Shown: positions 45,887 to 54,940, counted from the first letter of the stretch. The stretch is DNA of 55,560 nt from Desulfobacterales bacterium (GCA_018335195.1 JAGXKN010000022.1:1-55560); one strand, 5' to 3'. Numbers and translations: made by a program. The notes: generated by a model from the letters alone, not told the origin.

Positions 45887-47350
45887 TTATTTTTCAATTC
45901 CGGCCAGTTTTTTGACAAGGCGCTTGCGTTCCTTGATGTCGTACTGGGAAGTAATGGCGATCTGCTCCATGATGGGCGAGCCCCCGCCGTGGTAATTGCC
46001 GTAGTTCATGCTTCCGGCCGCGCCGGTGCAGGTATTGTCGATAAAGTAGAGCCAGAACTTGATCTGGTCTTCAACCGGCACATCGGGATTGCGCTTGAGG
46101 TATTTTTCCAGGATCGGCTTGATTTCCGGATTGGTAAGATCCTGCTCAAACGGGAAGGTGGCCGGCAGGCCGCCGGCGATGTTGCAGAGCATTTCCTGCT
46201 CGTGGAAAACCGCCTCTCCTGTCAGGCACCGGCCCACATTGGCGTAGATGGAATCCGGGATGTAGCTTCCCGGTCCGTAGGGCGCCTTGCCCATGCCCGG
46301 GATATAAACCTCCGGCCTGCCGAAATCCGAAGCGGTATAGCCGGCAGCATAGCCGAGCTCGGTGACTTTGATGATTTCGGCAAACATTTCCCGCACATGG
46401 GAGGTCTTTTCAATGCCGTTGTATTCTGCGGCCTGGGCGGCCAGCCCGAGCAGAATATCGCCCAGAGCCGGCTTGCAGCCGGAGTAGCTGTGACGATGAA
46501 ACAGGGCGAAAAGCAGTGCGCAGATGCCGCCGTGGTCGTTTTCGCCGCACAGAAATACCCGGTCCCAGGGGATGAACGTATCCTCAAAAAGAATGTAGGA
46601 GTCGGTGTATCCGCCGTCAAATCCGCGCTGGAAATGCTGCCTGGGCCTTGCGTTGTGCGGATGGACTACCTGGATGAGCCCCTCCTGGTCTGCGGGCACG
46701 GCAAAAGCCACCGCGTATTCCTTTTCATTGGGACCGAGGGCCCGGGTGGGCACGACCAGGATTTCATCTGCAATGGATGCCTCGGAGATGTGCAGCTTGC
46801 AGCCCCGGACCACGATGCCGTCATTTCGTTTTTCCGTGACATGCAGGTACATGTCCGGATCGCTCTGCTCGGCGGGCCGCTTCATTCGTTCGCCCTTCAT
46901 GTCGGTCTGGGCACAGCATCCCACCAGGTCGTTGGTCTGGAAGTATTCCAGCCACTTCTGGAAGTTCTTGTGGTATTCCGTGTCGCCGTTGTTCATCTTG
47001 TCAGCCTCGTAGGAGACCGCATTGATGGCGTTGATTGCGTCAACCCCCATGCATCGCTGGATGCAGCCGCCGACCTTTTTGCAGAGATAGCGGGTCATGT
47101 CCTGCTTTTTGTGCAGGTCTTCAATGGACTGGTGTACATGGCAGAATCGATTTATGGTCTCCCCGGTGAGGTGCGACTTGGCGGTGCACAGTTCCGCGCC
47201 CTCAGGGCTGGCGGCCTCTTCAAAAGTCAATCCCATGACGTTTAAGGCGGGCATCTGCATTTCATCATCGCGGTCGATTTTCCCGCCGTTGTAATACAGA
47301 TTGCGCCGCAGCTTTTTCAATCCCTGGATATACTGCTCTTTGGTTCGCAT
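45887..47350 (-). CDS. 4-hydroxybutyryl-CoA dehydratase family protein, paralogue 2
   Basis: A 487-residue sister of paralogue 1: 66 of the first 100 positions are identical without gaps. The ligand set is Cys96, Cys100, His285, Cys292. HVHQSIEDLHKKQDMTR and FALFHRHSYSGCKPALGD are shared, marking a distinct subgroup from canonical AbfD. GGAGG precedes the ATG. It has its own promoter, an upstream palindrome and a strong terminator, so it can be expressed separately from both neighbours. Function inferred from family only. Confidence 0.88.
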   Translation of the reverse strand: MRTKEQYIQGLKKLRRNLYYNGGKIDRDDEMQMPALNVMGLTFEEAASPEGAELCTAKSHLTGETINRFCHVHQSIEDLHKKQDMTRYLCKKVGGCIQRCMGVDAINAINAVSYEADKMNNGDTEYHKNFQKWLEYFQTNDLVGCCAQTDMKGERMKRPAEQSDPDMYLHVTEKRNDGIVVRGCKLHISEASIADEILVVPTRALGPNEKEYAVAFAVPADQEGLIQVVHPHNARPRQHFQRGFDGGYTDSYILFEDTFIPWDRVFLCGENDHGGICALLFALFHRHSYSGCKPALGDILLGLAAQAAEYNGIEKTSHVREMFAEIIKVTELGYAAGYTASDFGRPEVYIPGMGKAPYGPGSYIPDSIYANVGRCLTGEAVFHEQEMLCNIAGGLPATFPFEQDLTNPEIKPILEKYLKRNPDVPVEDQIKFWLYFIDNTCTGAAGSMNYGNYHGGGSPIMEQIAITSQYDIKERKRLVKKLAGIEK

Positions 47351-47382
47351 GATGCCTCCGATATGGATTGTGAATGGTGTTT

Positions 47383-47405
47383 ATTGTTCGGTTGCACCGA
47401 ACAAT
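47383..47405. promoter_or_regulatory. Perfect palindrome in the leader of paralogue 2
   Basis: ATTGTTCGGT and ACCGAACAAT are perfect 10-base arms around TGC. It lies about 30-53 bases after the predicted start of transcription and 33 bases before the start codon. It could be a repressor operator or a leader hairpin. A half-site-like CTTGTTCGGATT is near 47479 beside the -35 box. Confidence 0.6.
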
Positions 47406-47442
47406 CGTTGTAATCTTGGATATAAAAAAAGAATTTTTCTTT

Positions 47443-47471
47443 AGAGTAAAACTCCAATATGATTCTGTCAA
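47443..47471 (-). promoter_or_regulatory. Promoter of dehydratase paralogue 2
   Basis: On the minus strand TTGACA (47466-47471) and TACTCT (47443-47448) are 17 bases apart. Confidence 0.6.
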
Positions 47472-47542
47472 TCATAATCTTGTTCGGATTAAAGAAAGAA
47501 TTATACAGGTGGATTTTGAAAAATCATTTGCAAATAGTGTAG

Positions 47543-47854
47543 TTATATGCAGGATTCCTGGAGTGCTTTTGCCGCCGTTTTTGCCAGGTCCTGCTTCTCA
47601 ACGGGCTCCCGATTCACCCGGAGGCCCTGGATGGAGATCACCGGTTCCGGGTCTGCCGACGGGCTTTCCTCATCCAGGCACGCATGCGCGCATCCGCATA
47701 CATGCAGCGTCAGATCCGCCGAAAGGTTGGGGTCGAAAGTGGTGTTCATCCGTCCCTTGAGAAGGGGGATCACCTGCTGCGCGGTTTCTCCCCGGTCAAT
47801 TTCCGGGTTGCATCCGCCGCAAAATCGAATTCTCACCAGGGCGGGACGGCTCAA
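47543..47854 (-). CDS. Small CGGCNP-motif cysteine protein
   Basis: A 103-residue protein with two cysteine clusters: CGGCNPEIDRG (Cys12, Cys15) and VCGCAHACL (Cys53, Cys55, Cys59). The pattern suggests a metal or redox role; related CGGCNP proteins of unknown function occur in anaerobes. The start is a TTG at 47854 with GGAGAAG six bases upstream. It lies 32 bp after paralogue 3, so it is probably its co-transcribed partner, perhaps in cluster handling or electron transfer; that role is speculative. Confidence 0.7.
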   Translation of the reverse strand: MSRPALVRIRFCGGCNPEIDRGETAQQVIPLLKGRMNTTFDPNLSADLTLHVCGCAHACLDEESPSADPEPVISIQGLRVNREPVEKQDLAKTAAKALQESCI

Positions 47855-47886
47855 TCCACTTCTCCGGATCCGGGTTCTTGGGGGTT

Positions 47887-49416
47887 TTACCCGTGGTGCT
47901 GCTCGGCAATTCTGGCGGCCACGTTTTTCCAGTAATCGGTTTCCGGGAGACCGACAATTTTTTCAAAGTATTTATCCGGCCGGATCCGGGCAATGGTTTC
48001 GGCAAGCGCCCGTTTTTGTTCAATTCCGCTTCTGCGCGCGATCATGATTTTCTGTGCGGCAGGCGATCCGGCCCCGTGCATGGCCTCGGGCAGGCCGGCG
48101 CCAACGGACATGTTTTCAATCAGCCGGAGCATTTTAAAGATGTCGTCCACATCCACACCTTCCCGGCCCCGGAAGCATTCATTTAAAACCTCCCTGAGTT
48201 CCGGCTGGGTCAGGTCCATCTCGGATGGCAGCGTGATGATTTTTCCGCCGGCAATATCCTGGGCAATCCGCATCCATTCATACACCATGCGGGTGATGTT
48301 GAGCTTGGTGACGTTGGCCAGCATGGGATTGATGTTATATGCCCCGGAAGGGGTTTTTGCACCTTCGTAGGAACATGCCAGGGCACAGGACCAGCAGGTT
48401 TCGGCCATTGAAATCATTTCCGTGAGCTTGTCCACGATATGCGATGCCCGGCCGACCCCGTGGGCGTCGGCAACCCAGTCAGAGGCGCCGATCACCACAT
48501 CTGCCAGGCCGACCTTGCACCCGCCGTAGTTGGATCGGTGATATCCCGCAAAGGTTTCCACGATCTGTCCGGCATACTCGTGTTCGCCTGCCATAAAGAC
48601 CCGTTCCCAGGGAACGAAGACATCCTTGAAAACAATGACCGCCTCTCCGCCCACGATGGCATACTTGGGGTTGCCCGAGTCCAGGGGGCTGTCAAGGCGC
48701 CGGGTGTCGTTGGTCTGGCGGGAAAAGATATACTTTACGCCCTCGGTGTTGACCGGAACGGCAAAGGATACCGCGTAATCCGCGTCATCGGCACCCATGG
48801 CCCGGGTGGGCAGCACGACAATCTCATGAGAGTTGATTGCGCCTGTGATATGGGCCTTGGCACCGCTGACAATGATGCCCTCGTTGGTTCTTTCCTTGAT
48901 GTGCAGGTAGGCATCCGGGCTGTTCTGCTTGGAAGGCCGCAGGCTTCGATCGCCCCGGGGATCAGTCATGGCGCCGGCGGACATCAGGTCCTTGGACTGC
49001 ACATGGGCAAGAAAATTTTTAAACTTTTCGTGATAATCGGTGCCGCGGTCCCGGTCCATGTCAAAGGTGGTGACATAAATGGCATTCAGGGCATCGAGCC
49101 CCACGCACCGCTGAAAGCAGGTACCGGTTTTCTGGCCCAAAAGCCGCATCATGCGTACTTTTTTTACCAGATCGTCGATGCTTTGATGAATGTGGGTAAA
49201 CCGGTTGACCGTCTCCCCGGTCAGGTTGGAGGTGGCGGTCATGATCTCCCGGTATTCCGGATCATTGGCCAGTTCATAGGTCATGGCCGCGGTGTGGATA
49301 TGGGGCTGGAACATGGGCTCTTCTGTCACCCGGGTGATTTTTTGGCCCATGAAATAAACTTCCAACTCCAGTTCGCGCAGAGACTCAATGTATGCTTGTC
49401 CGGTCATTAATGCCAT
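47887..49416 (-). CDS. 4-hydroxybutyryl-CoA dehydratase/vinylacetyl-CoA isomerase-like, paralogue 3
   Basis: A 509-residue member closer to canonical AbfD than the two other paralogues. Cys100 and Cys104 (CFQRCVG), His293 and Cys300 (YHRSNYGGCKVG) form the cluster-ligand set, offset by one from the clostridial numbering. AAGGAG supports the ATG at 49416. AbfD dehydrates 4-hydroxybutyryl-CoA to crotonyl-CoA through a ketyl radical. The neighbouring acyl-CoA ligase and SDR fit a CoA-ester route, but the exact substrate is not shown by the sequence. Confidence 0.87.
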   Translation of the reverse strand: MALMTGQAYIESLRELELEVYFMGQKITRVTEEPMFQPHIHTAAMTYELANDPEYREIMTATSNLTGETVNRFTHIHQSIDDLVKKVRMMRLLGQKTGTCFQRCVGLDALNAIYVTTFDMDRDRGTDYHEKFKNFLAHVQSKDLMSAGAMTDPRGDRSLRPSKQNSPDAYLHIKERTNEGIIVSGAKAHITGAINSHEIVVLPTRAMGADDADYAVSFAVPVNTEGVKYIFSRQTNDTRRLDSPLDSGNPKYAIVGGEAVIVFKDVFVPWERVFMAGEHEYAGQIVETFAGYHRSNYGGCKVGLADVVIGASDWVADAHGVGRASHIVDKLTEMISMAETCWSCALACSYEGAKTPSGAYNINPMLANVTKLNITRMVYEWMRIAQDIAGGKIITLPSEMDLTQPELREVLNECFRGREGVDVDDIFKMLRLIENMSVGAGLPEAMHGAGSPAAQKIMIARRSGIEQKRALAETIARIRPDKYFEKIVGLPETDYWKNVAARIAEQHHG

Positions 49417-49526
49417 TTCAGATAACTCCTTGTTGGATTCTTATGCAAAAGCGGTCAGTCTGCTATATGCATCTCATATCATAAAATTATCATAACCACG
49501 AAGTTTCAGAAGTCTATGAAGCAATT

Positions 49527-51203
49527 TTATCCGGAACCATCTGTCCGGAGTTCTCTGCGGAGAATTTTTCCGGTGGGGGTTTTCGGCAGCCGGTCCATGA
49601 TCTCGATTTTTCGCGGATATTTGTAGGCTGCCATGCGTTCCTTGCAAAACTGGATCAACGCCTCCGGCGTGACCTGGGCTGCATATTCTTCATTGATGGA
49701 AACAAAGGCCTTTACCGTTTCCCCCCGGTATTGGTCGGGTATGCCAACCACGGCCGCCTCTTTTACGCCCGGATGCTGGTAAAGCACGTCTTCAACATCT
49801 CTGGGCCACACCTTGTATCCGGACACGTTGATCAGATCCTTTTTCCGGTCCACGATATAGCACCAACCCTGTTTATCGATCTTGGCCACATCGCCTGTAT
49901 AAAACTTTCCGTCCCGGATCGCCTTTGCGGTTTCCTCCGGCTTTTGCCAGTAGCCCTGCACAATGCTGGGTCCGCGCAGCACCAGTTCTCCCTGCTGGCC
50001 CGGCGGGAGGATTTTTTCCGGATCATTTACGTCTGCAATCCATGCTTCCAGCCCGGGAATCACCAATCCCACGGACAACGCCCCGGACTCCTCGTCCACC
50101 GGCCCTTCCTCTCCTAGCGGTGTAATCGTGGCTGGCGAGGTGCTTTCCGTGAGACCGTAGACGTTATAAATTTTTAACCCCATGGTTTCCTGGAACTTTT
50201 TGACTGTTCCGGGTGCAACTGGAGCGCCGCCGCTATACGCCTTCTGAAAATTTGAAACATCACGGTTTTTATGATCTGGATGGTCCTGTAGTGCGATATA
50301 TGCAGTAATTGGGGCTACTGTGAATGTGATACGGTATTTTTCAATTAATCGGAGCACGTCTGCAGGATCAAATCGGTTATGCAGGGCCACGGGGATGCCA
50401 AGGTGAAATGCAACGGCTTCATGGGCCACAATGCCTGTAATGTGGAACAGCGGGGCCGCGCCAAGCACGGCATCCGACCGGTTGAGCCGGCAGGCTGATT
50501 CGTAAACACAGCAGGTGTAATCGATATTTGCATGGGAGACCATGGCGCCTTTGGGCGGCCCCGTGGTACCGGAAGTGTAAACGAGATAAGCAAGATCGCC
50601 GGCTGCCGGCGGGATGTCTTCAGGGGTGCGGTCTCCGGCCTCTTGTACAAGCGCCAGGAAATCATAGGTTTCTTCGAATTGCTGTTTTTGTAACCCTTCC
50701 AGCTGTTTTGGCGGATTTTCTGTCTCGCCGAGAAAATCCAGAGCAGATGTGGTAATTACAGGCAGATTGCCGGATATGGGTTTGATCGCTTTTTCAAAAA
50801 GTCCCTCCTCGCATATGATAATTCTGGCATCGCTGTCGGCGAGCAGGTGATCGATTTCGCGGGCGGTATACATGGGATTGACCGGAACCACGATGGCACC
50901 GCGCATCCAGGCGGCCAGCGTGGCGATTACGGCCTGGGGAATATTTTGCAGCACGAGCATGAGCCGATCCTGTTTGCCCAGCCCTGTTTCTGCGAGTTTG
51001 ACTGCCAGGGCGCAAGCCATCTGCTCGATTTTGCCGTAAGAAAATGATGTGTCAAAATAGTGAATACAGGGCGCATCCGGCTCAGATCCGGAGATCCGCT
51101 TGAATTTGTCAAGCACGCTTTCCCGTTTTTGCGGCAGGTCCGGGGAGAACCACGCCGGGTAGCTCTTGAGCCAAGGCTTGGCATCGTATGCGGTCTTCAT
51201 CAT
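49527..51203 (-). CDS. AMP-forming acyl-CoA synthetase
   Basis: An ANL-superfamily ligase of 558 residues that activates a carboxylic acid with ATP and CoA. P-loop YTSGTTGPPKG at 209-219, YGLTES, YTGDVAKID and the catalytic PKTPTGKILRR (Lys546) are intact. Substrate range cannot be read reliably; annotation pipelines often call such proteins long-chain fatty-acid CoA ligase. AAGGAGG precedes the ATG pair at 51203. It sits between the SDR and paralogue 3 in the liv-dehydratase gene series. Confidence 0.92.
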   Translation of the reverse strand: MMKTAYDAKPWLKSYPAWFSPDLPQKRESVLDKFKRISGSEPDAPCIHYFDTSFSYGKIEQMACALAVKLAETGLGKQDRLMLVLQNIPQAVIATLAAWMRGAIVVPVNPMYTAREIDHLLADSDARIIICEEGLFEKAIKPISGNLPVITTSALDFLGETENPPKQLEGLQKQQFEETYDFLALVQEAGDRTPEDIPPAAGDLAYLVYTSGTTGPPKGAMVSHANIDYTCCVYESACRLNRSDAVLGAAPLFHITGIVAHEAVAFHLGIPVALHNRFDPADVLRLIEKYRITFTVAPITAYIALQDHPDHKNRDVSNFQKAYSGGAPVAPGTVKKFQETMGLKIYNVYGLTESTSPATITPLGEEGPVDEESGALSVGLVIPGLEAWIADVNDPEKILPPGQQGELVLRGPSIVQGYWQKPEETAKAIRDGKFYTGDVAKIDKQGWCYIVDRKKDLINVSGYKVWPRDVEDVLYQHPGVKEAAVVGIPDQYRGETVKAFVSINEEYAAQVTPEALIQFCKERMAAYKYPRKIEIMDRLPKTPTGKILRRELRTDGSG

Positions 51204-51224
51204 TGCCTCCTTGTATTTTTCGGC

Positions 51225-51989
51225 CTACCAGATGGTCCAGCCGCCGTCTATGAGAATGCGCTGACCGGTAATAAAATCCGAGGCGGGGCTTGCCAGGAAA
51301 ATCACGATGCCTTCGAGTTCCTCGAGTTTGCCCCATCGACCCATGGGCGTGCGTTCGTTGATGAAATTAAAGCGCTCCTTGTCCTCTGAGATCTGTTTGA
51401 CCATTTCCGTTTCAAAGTAAGTGGGCGCAATGGCGTTAACCCGCACGCCCTTCTGGGCCCACTCGATTGCCATAACCTTTGTCATTTGATTCACACCGCC
51501 CTTGGATGAGGCGTATGCGAGCTGGTTGGCCAGGGCCACGGATCCGAAAATCGAACTGATATTGATGACTTTCCCCCAGCCCCGCTCAATCATCTGGGGC
51601 ACGAGGGCCTGGGTGACCAGATAGTAGCCCTTTAAATTGGTGTTAAGCACGCGGTCCCATTCCTCTTCCGGATACTCCAGCACCGGCACGCGGTGATTGG
51701 TCCCAGCATTGTTGACCAGGATATCGATTTTGCCGAAGTGATCCAGGATTTCATCTGCGCCTTTCTGGACAGTCTGTCTGGAAGTCACTTCCAGCTCAAA
51801 TCCGGCGCAATCGCGTCCGAGATCTTTAATCTTTCCGACGACCCGATCGATGTCCGGGCGTTTTCTCCCGCAGATAGCCACGTCTGCCCCGGCTTTGGCC
51901 AGCGCTGTTGCCGCGGTTTCGCCGAGCCCCTTGGAACTGCCGGTGACGACTGCTGTTTTTCCCGTCAAGTCGAACTGTTCTAAACCCAT
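51225..51989 (-). CDS. SDR-family oxidoreductase
   Basis: A 254-residue short-chain dehydrogenase/reductase. The NAD(P) motif TGSSKGLG is at 16-23, NNAG at 93-96, and the catalytic Ser145/146, Tyr159 and Lys163 (YASSK) are in place. Similar proteins act as 3-hydroxyacyl or alcohol dehydrogenases. The start at ATG 51989 has GAGAAAGG upstream; longer in-frame versions overlap the preceding gene. It could oxidise or reduce the CoA-ester of the operon's substrate (inference). Confidence 0.92.
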   Translation of the reverse strand: MGLEQFDLTGKTAVVTGSSKGLGETAATALAKAGADVAICGRKRPDIDRVVGKIKDLGRDCAGFELEVTSRQTVQKGADEILDHFGKIDILVNNAGTNHRVPVLEYPEEEWDRVLNTNLKGYYLVTQALVPQMIERGWGKVINISSIFGSVALANQLAYASSKGGVNQMTKVMAIEWAQKGVRVNAIAPTYFETEMVKQISEDKERFNFINERTPMGRWGKLEELEGIVIFLASPASDFITGQRILIDGGWTIW

Positions 51990-52030
51990 AACCCCTTTCT
52001 CCGATTTTGATTGGATGGATTTTATTCGTC

Positions 52031-52588
52031 TTATTGCGCTGCCGGCGAAAATTCCAGATTCGTGCCGGCTGCCTCGAGTTCTTCGAGTAGGATTTCGGCG
52101 GCCCAGCGGGCTCCCCGACCGACCACTTGCGGGCATTTGTGGCTGTGTCCGCCGTCCTGCACGAATATTTTAAAAGCTTCCGGATCATACAGCGGGTAGG
52201 AACGGCCCATGACCTGATGCTGAATCCCTGCGCATATGCCGCTGCCGTATTCTGCAGCAAAGCGATCCTGGAGACGTTTGGCCAACCTGTAGGATGTGAA
52301 TCGTTTGCCTTCAGGGTCTCCAAAGGCCTCCAGTTCGCGGCCGAAAAAAAGCCCGATGGCCAGCACCCCTCCTGCCAGAGCGCCGCAGGTGCCTTCTGTG
52401 GAAAGCCCCACGCCGCCGCCCAGGCCGGAGGCCGCCCGGAAGGCTTCGGGATTTCGGATTTGCGGGAAGGTTCCCATCAGCGCGGCCAGAGCACACTGGG
52501 CGCATCCGTGGTAGTCCTGCTCGAATCGGTGGGCACTTGCTTCGGTATCCGCCAGGAGTGCGTCTTTTGAGACAAAGGCGAGTTTCAT
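52031..52588 (-). CDS. C_GCAxxG_C_C-type redox-like protein
   Basis: A 185-residue protein with the family layout: Cys29 and Cys32 (HGCAQC), Cys68 in TEGTCGALAGGVLAIGL, Cys119 (SGICAG) and Cys152 (CPQVV). The family name describes the conserved pattern; its function is not established, though the cysteines suggest a metal or thiol role. It lies between livF and the SDR, so it travels with the transporter-catabolism unit. Confidence 0.82.
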   Translation of the reverse strand: MKLAFVSKDALLADTEASAHRFEQDYHGCAQCALAALMGTFPQIRNPEAFRAASGLGGGVGLSTEGTCGALAGGVLAIGLFFGRELEAFGDPEGKRFTSYRLAKRLQDRFAAEYGSGICAGIQHQVMGRSYPLYDPEAFKIFVQDGGHSHKCPQVVGRGARWAAEILLEELEAAGTNLEFSPAAQ

Positions 52589-52617
52589 GGCTGAATTCTC
52601 TTTTGTATCAGACAGGT

Positions 52618-53304
52618 TTATAATGCGAGAAATTTCTCGATTTCTTCCTTTTTGATTTCTTCCTTGGTTCCGGAGCGTTTGATGCGCCCGCCGTCCATGA
52701 TGTAAATTCTGTCTGCAATGCTTAAAATAAAGGCCAGATTCTGGTCTGCCACGATCAGGGAAATTTTTTCCTCCAGCTTATTGATGGCTGCGGCGATGTC
52801 CTTGACCAGAGAAGGCGCAAGGCCCTCGGAGGGCTCGTCGATAATCAGCATGTCCGGGTTCATTAGCAACCCCTTGGAAATGCCTACCATTTTTCTTTCT
52901 CCGCCGCTCAGGTGCGCCCCTTTTCTTTTGAGAATGTTTTTGATTTTCGGAAAAAGCTCGAACACGTAGTCCCGGGAAAACGCGCCTTCGCGTTCGGATA
53001 CTTTGAAATTGTCTTCCACCGATAGGTTGTGAAAAACCCCGCCGTTGTCCGGAACAAAGGTCAGCCCGGATTTTGCGATCCGATGGGGTTGCAGGTCGCT
53101 AATATCCTGGTTTTTAAAAAACACCCGGCTCTCTTTTTTGTCCACATATCCCATTACGCTTTTCAGGGTCGTGGTTTTGCCCACGCCGTTTCTTCCCACC
53201 ACAACCGCTACTTCTCCGGGATTGACGGAAAAGTCGATGTCAAACGTGATCTGGCTTCTGCCGTAAAAAGCGTTCAGCGATTCCACTTTCAGAATTTCGT
53301 TCAT
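52618..53304 (-). CDS. livF: ABC transporter ATP-binding protein LivF
   Basis: One of two ATPases of a branched-chain amino acid-type (HAAT) importer. Walker A GRNGVGKTTT, signature LSGGERKM and Walker B LIIDEPSEGLAP are present in 228 residues. It follows livG with a TAATG overlap. HAAT importers also carry other small acids, so the substrate need not be an amino acid. Confidence 0.95.
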   Translation of the reverse strand: MNEILKVESLNAFYGRSQITFDIDFSVNPGEVAVVVGRNGVGKTTTLKSVMGYVDKKESRVFFKNQDISDLQPHRIAKSGLTFVPDNGGVFHNLSVEDNFKVSEREGAFSRDYVFELFPKIKNILKRKGAHLSGGERKMVGISKGLLMNPDMLIIDEPSEGLAPSLVKDIAAAINKLEEKISLIVADQNLAFILSIADRIYIMDGGRIKRSGTKEEIKKEEIEKFLAL

Positions 53305-54017
53305 TAGACTTCCTCTTTCAGGTAAATCTTGCGCACGAACGCATTGGACTTGATTTCCTCCGGACTGCCCTGGGCGATAACTTCGCCTTCATTCATTACG
53401 ATGATCCGGTCCGCGATTCGAAACACGGTTTCCATGTCGTGTTCAATGATGGCGGTGATCATGTTTTTGCCTTTAAAACGCTGCACGGTTTCAATGATCT
53501 TTTCCTTTTCTTCCATGCCCACACCTGCGGTGGGCTCGTCTAAAAAAAGCACCTTCGGCGCCACGGCGATCGCCATGGCCATTTCCAGCAGCTTTTGATC
53601 CCCGTGGGAGATGTTTACCGCCCGGGTATCCCGGAACCGGGCCAGGCCGTAGGTGTCAAGCAGCGCATCTGCGGCCTCTTCCACTTCGGTTTTGTGCCGG
53701 GCATAGAGCAGGGGAACCCGGATGTTTTCACGAACAGTGAGTTCCGGGAAAATGTTGACGATTTGAAATGTGCGGGCGATGCCAAGTTGGACCCGCTTGT
53801 GGGAAGGCTGTTTTGTGACGTTTCGGCTGTCAAAGAACAAGCCTCCGCTGTCCGGGGGAAACATCCCCGTGCAGACATTGACAAGGGTGGTCTTGCCTGC
53901 GCCGTTGGGACCGATAATTGCAGAGATGAGGTCTTCGTCGAGCTCCGTGCTGACCTGGTTTAAGGCGGTGAATTTGCCAAAGGCTTTGGTGATGTTTTCG
54001 ATTCTGAAGCTGGCCAT
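53304..54017 (-). CDS. livG: ABC transporter ATP-binding protein LivG
   Basis: Second ATPase of the HAAT importer, 237 residues. Walker A GPNGAGKTTL, a signature variant ISHGDQKLLEMA, Walker B VLFLDEPTAGVG and the switch His in IIEHDME are visible. The signature differs from the usual LSGG but this is common in LivG proteins. It lies 8 bp downstream of livM. Confidence 0.94.
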   Translation of the reverse strand: MASFRIENITKAFGKFTALNQVSTELDEDLISAIIGPNGAGKTTLVNVCTGMFPPDSGGLFFDSRNVTKQPSHKRVQLGIARTFQIVNIFPELTVRENIRVPLLYARHKTEVEEAADALLDTYGLARFRDTRAVNISHGDQKLLEMAMAIAVAPKVLFLDEPTAGVGMEEKEKIIETVQRFKGKNMITAIIEHDMETVFRIADRIIVMNEGEVIAQGSPEEIKSNAFVRKIYLKEEV

Positions 54018-54025
54018 GGTTTTTT

Positions 54026-54940
54026 TTATTCTCCCCTGCGAAGCATTTTCAATGATCCCACGATGCCGCCCCTGAAAAACAGGACCACCACCAGGATGAC
54101 GATGCCCAGTATAAGCTGCCAGAAAAGGGTGTATTTCGTGATGATTTCCAGTGCCAGCACATATATGAGAATGCCGAACATGGGCCCGGAGAAAAAGGCG
54201 GGTCCCCCGATCAGGGAGGCGATCACCGGGACCGCGGAAAATGTCCAGTGGGAAACCGTGGGATCAATGCACCCGTCTAAGAAGAGATACAAGATGCCGG
54301 CAATCCCGGTGAAAAAAGCGGACAGCATCATGGCATACATTCGGTATTTGACCACGGAATGCCCGGAGAAGCTGACCCTTGTTTCATTTTCCCGGATGCT
54401 TTCCAGCAGCAGCCCGAAATTGGAATGCAAAATTTTATAGATGGCAAAAAGGGATATGATCACGATCGGAAGGATCAGATAATAGTACTGGTGCAGGCTC
54501 ATCATCCTGGGGATCCCGGTGATGCCGTCTTCCCCGCCGGTCACGGATCGCCACTTCATGACCACGCCCCAGAATAGCATGGAAAGCGACAGCGTGATCA
54601 GGGCAAAGTGGATATCCTTGTGCCGCAGGGAAAGGAATCCGGTTACCGCGCTTAAGACCAGGACCGCCAAAACTGCCAGGATCAGGCTCGCCCAGACCGG
54701 CAGGCTGCATTCGGTCAGGCATATGGCCACTGTATAGGCCGCGCCGGAAAAAAACAGCGCATGCCCGAAGGAAAGCAGCCCCGTGAATCCCAGCAGAATA
54801 TTGAAAGCCACGGCGAATAAGGCAAGGATAAGAATTTTGCTGAGCAGGTATACATTATAATTGCCCATGAATATCGGAAGGGCCAGCAGCAGTAGTATGA
54901 TCGCCGCGGCTGCGCCGAGATTTTTATAATTTTTCACCAT
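54026..54940 (-). CDS. livM: Branched-chain amino acid-type permease LivM
   Basis: Inner-membrane permease subunit with about 8-10 hydrophobic segments. AFNILLGFTGLLSFGHALFF is the LivM signature, and the C-terminal LFFRGGIVG matches the family. The ATG at 54940 has GGAGGGG upstream and gives 304 residues; it overlaps the livH end by 17 bases. Confidence 0.94.
   Translation of the reverse strand: MVKNYKNLGAAAAIILLLLALPIFMGNYNVYLLSKILILALFAVAFNILLGFTGLLSFGHALFFSGAAYTVAICLTECSLPVWASLILAVLAVLVLSAVTGFLSLRHKDIHFALITLSLSMLFWGVVMKWRSVTGGEDGITGIPRMMSLHQYYYLILPIVIISLFAIYKILHSNFGLLLESIRENETRVSFSGHSVVKYRMYAMMLSAFFTGIAGILYLFLDGCIDPTVSHWTFSAVPVIASLIGGPAFFSGPMFGILIYVLALEIITKYTLFWQLILGIVILVVVLFFRGGIVGSLKMLRRGE

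Noticed and set aside
45989-47245. 418-residue plus-strand open frame
   Set aside because: Antisense to dehydratase paralogue 2, whose motifs are intact.
48439-49410. 323-residue plus-strand open frame
   Set aside because: Antisense to dehydratase paralogue 3.
43936-49416. Aerobic 4-hydroxyphenylacetate 3-monooxygenase function for the HpaB-like proteins
   Set aside because: All three keep the Cys/Cys/His/Cys cluster ligands of the dehydratase branch and sit in an apparently anaerobic gene context; monooxygenases lack those ligands.
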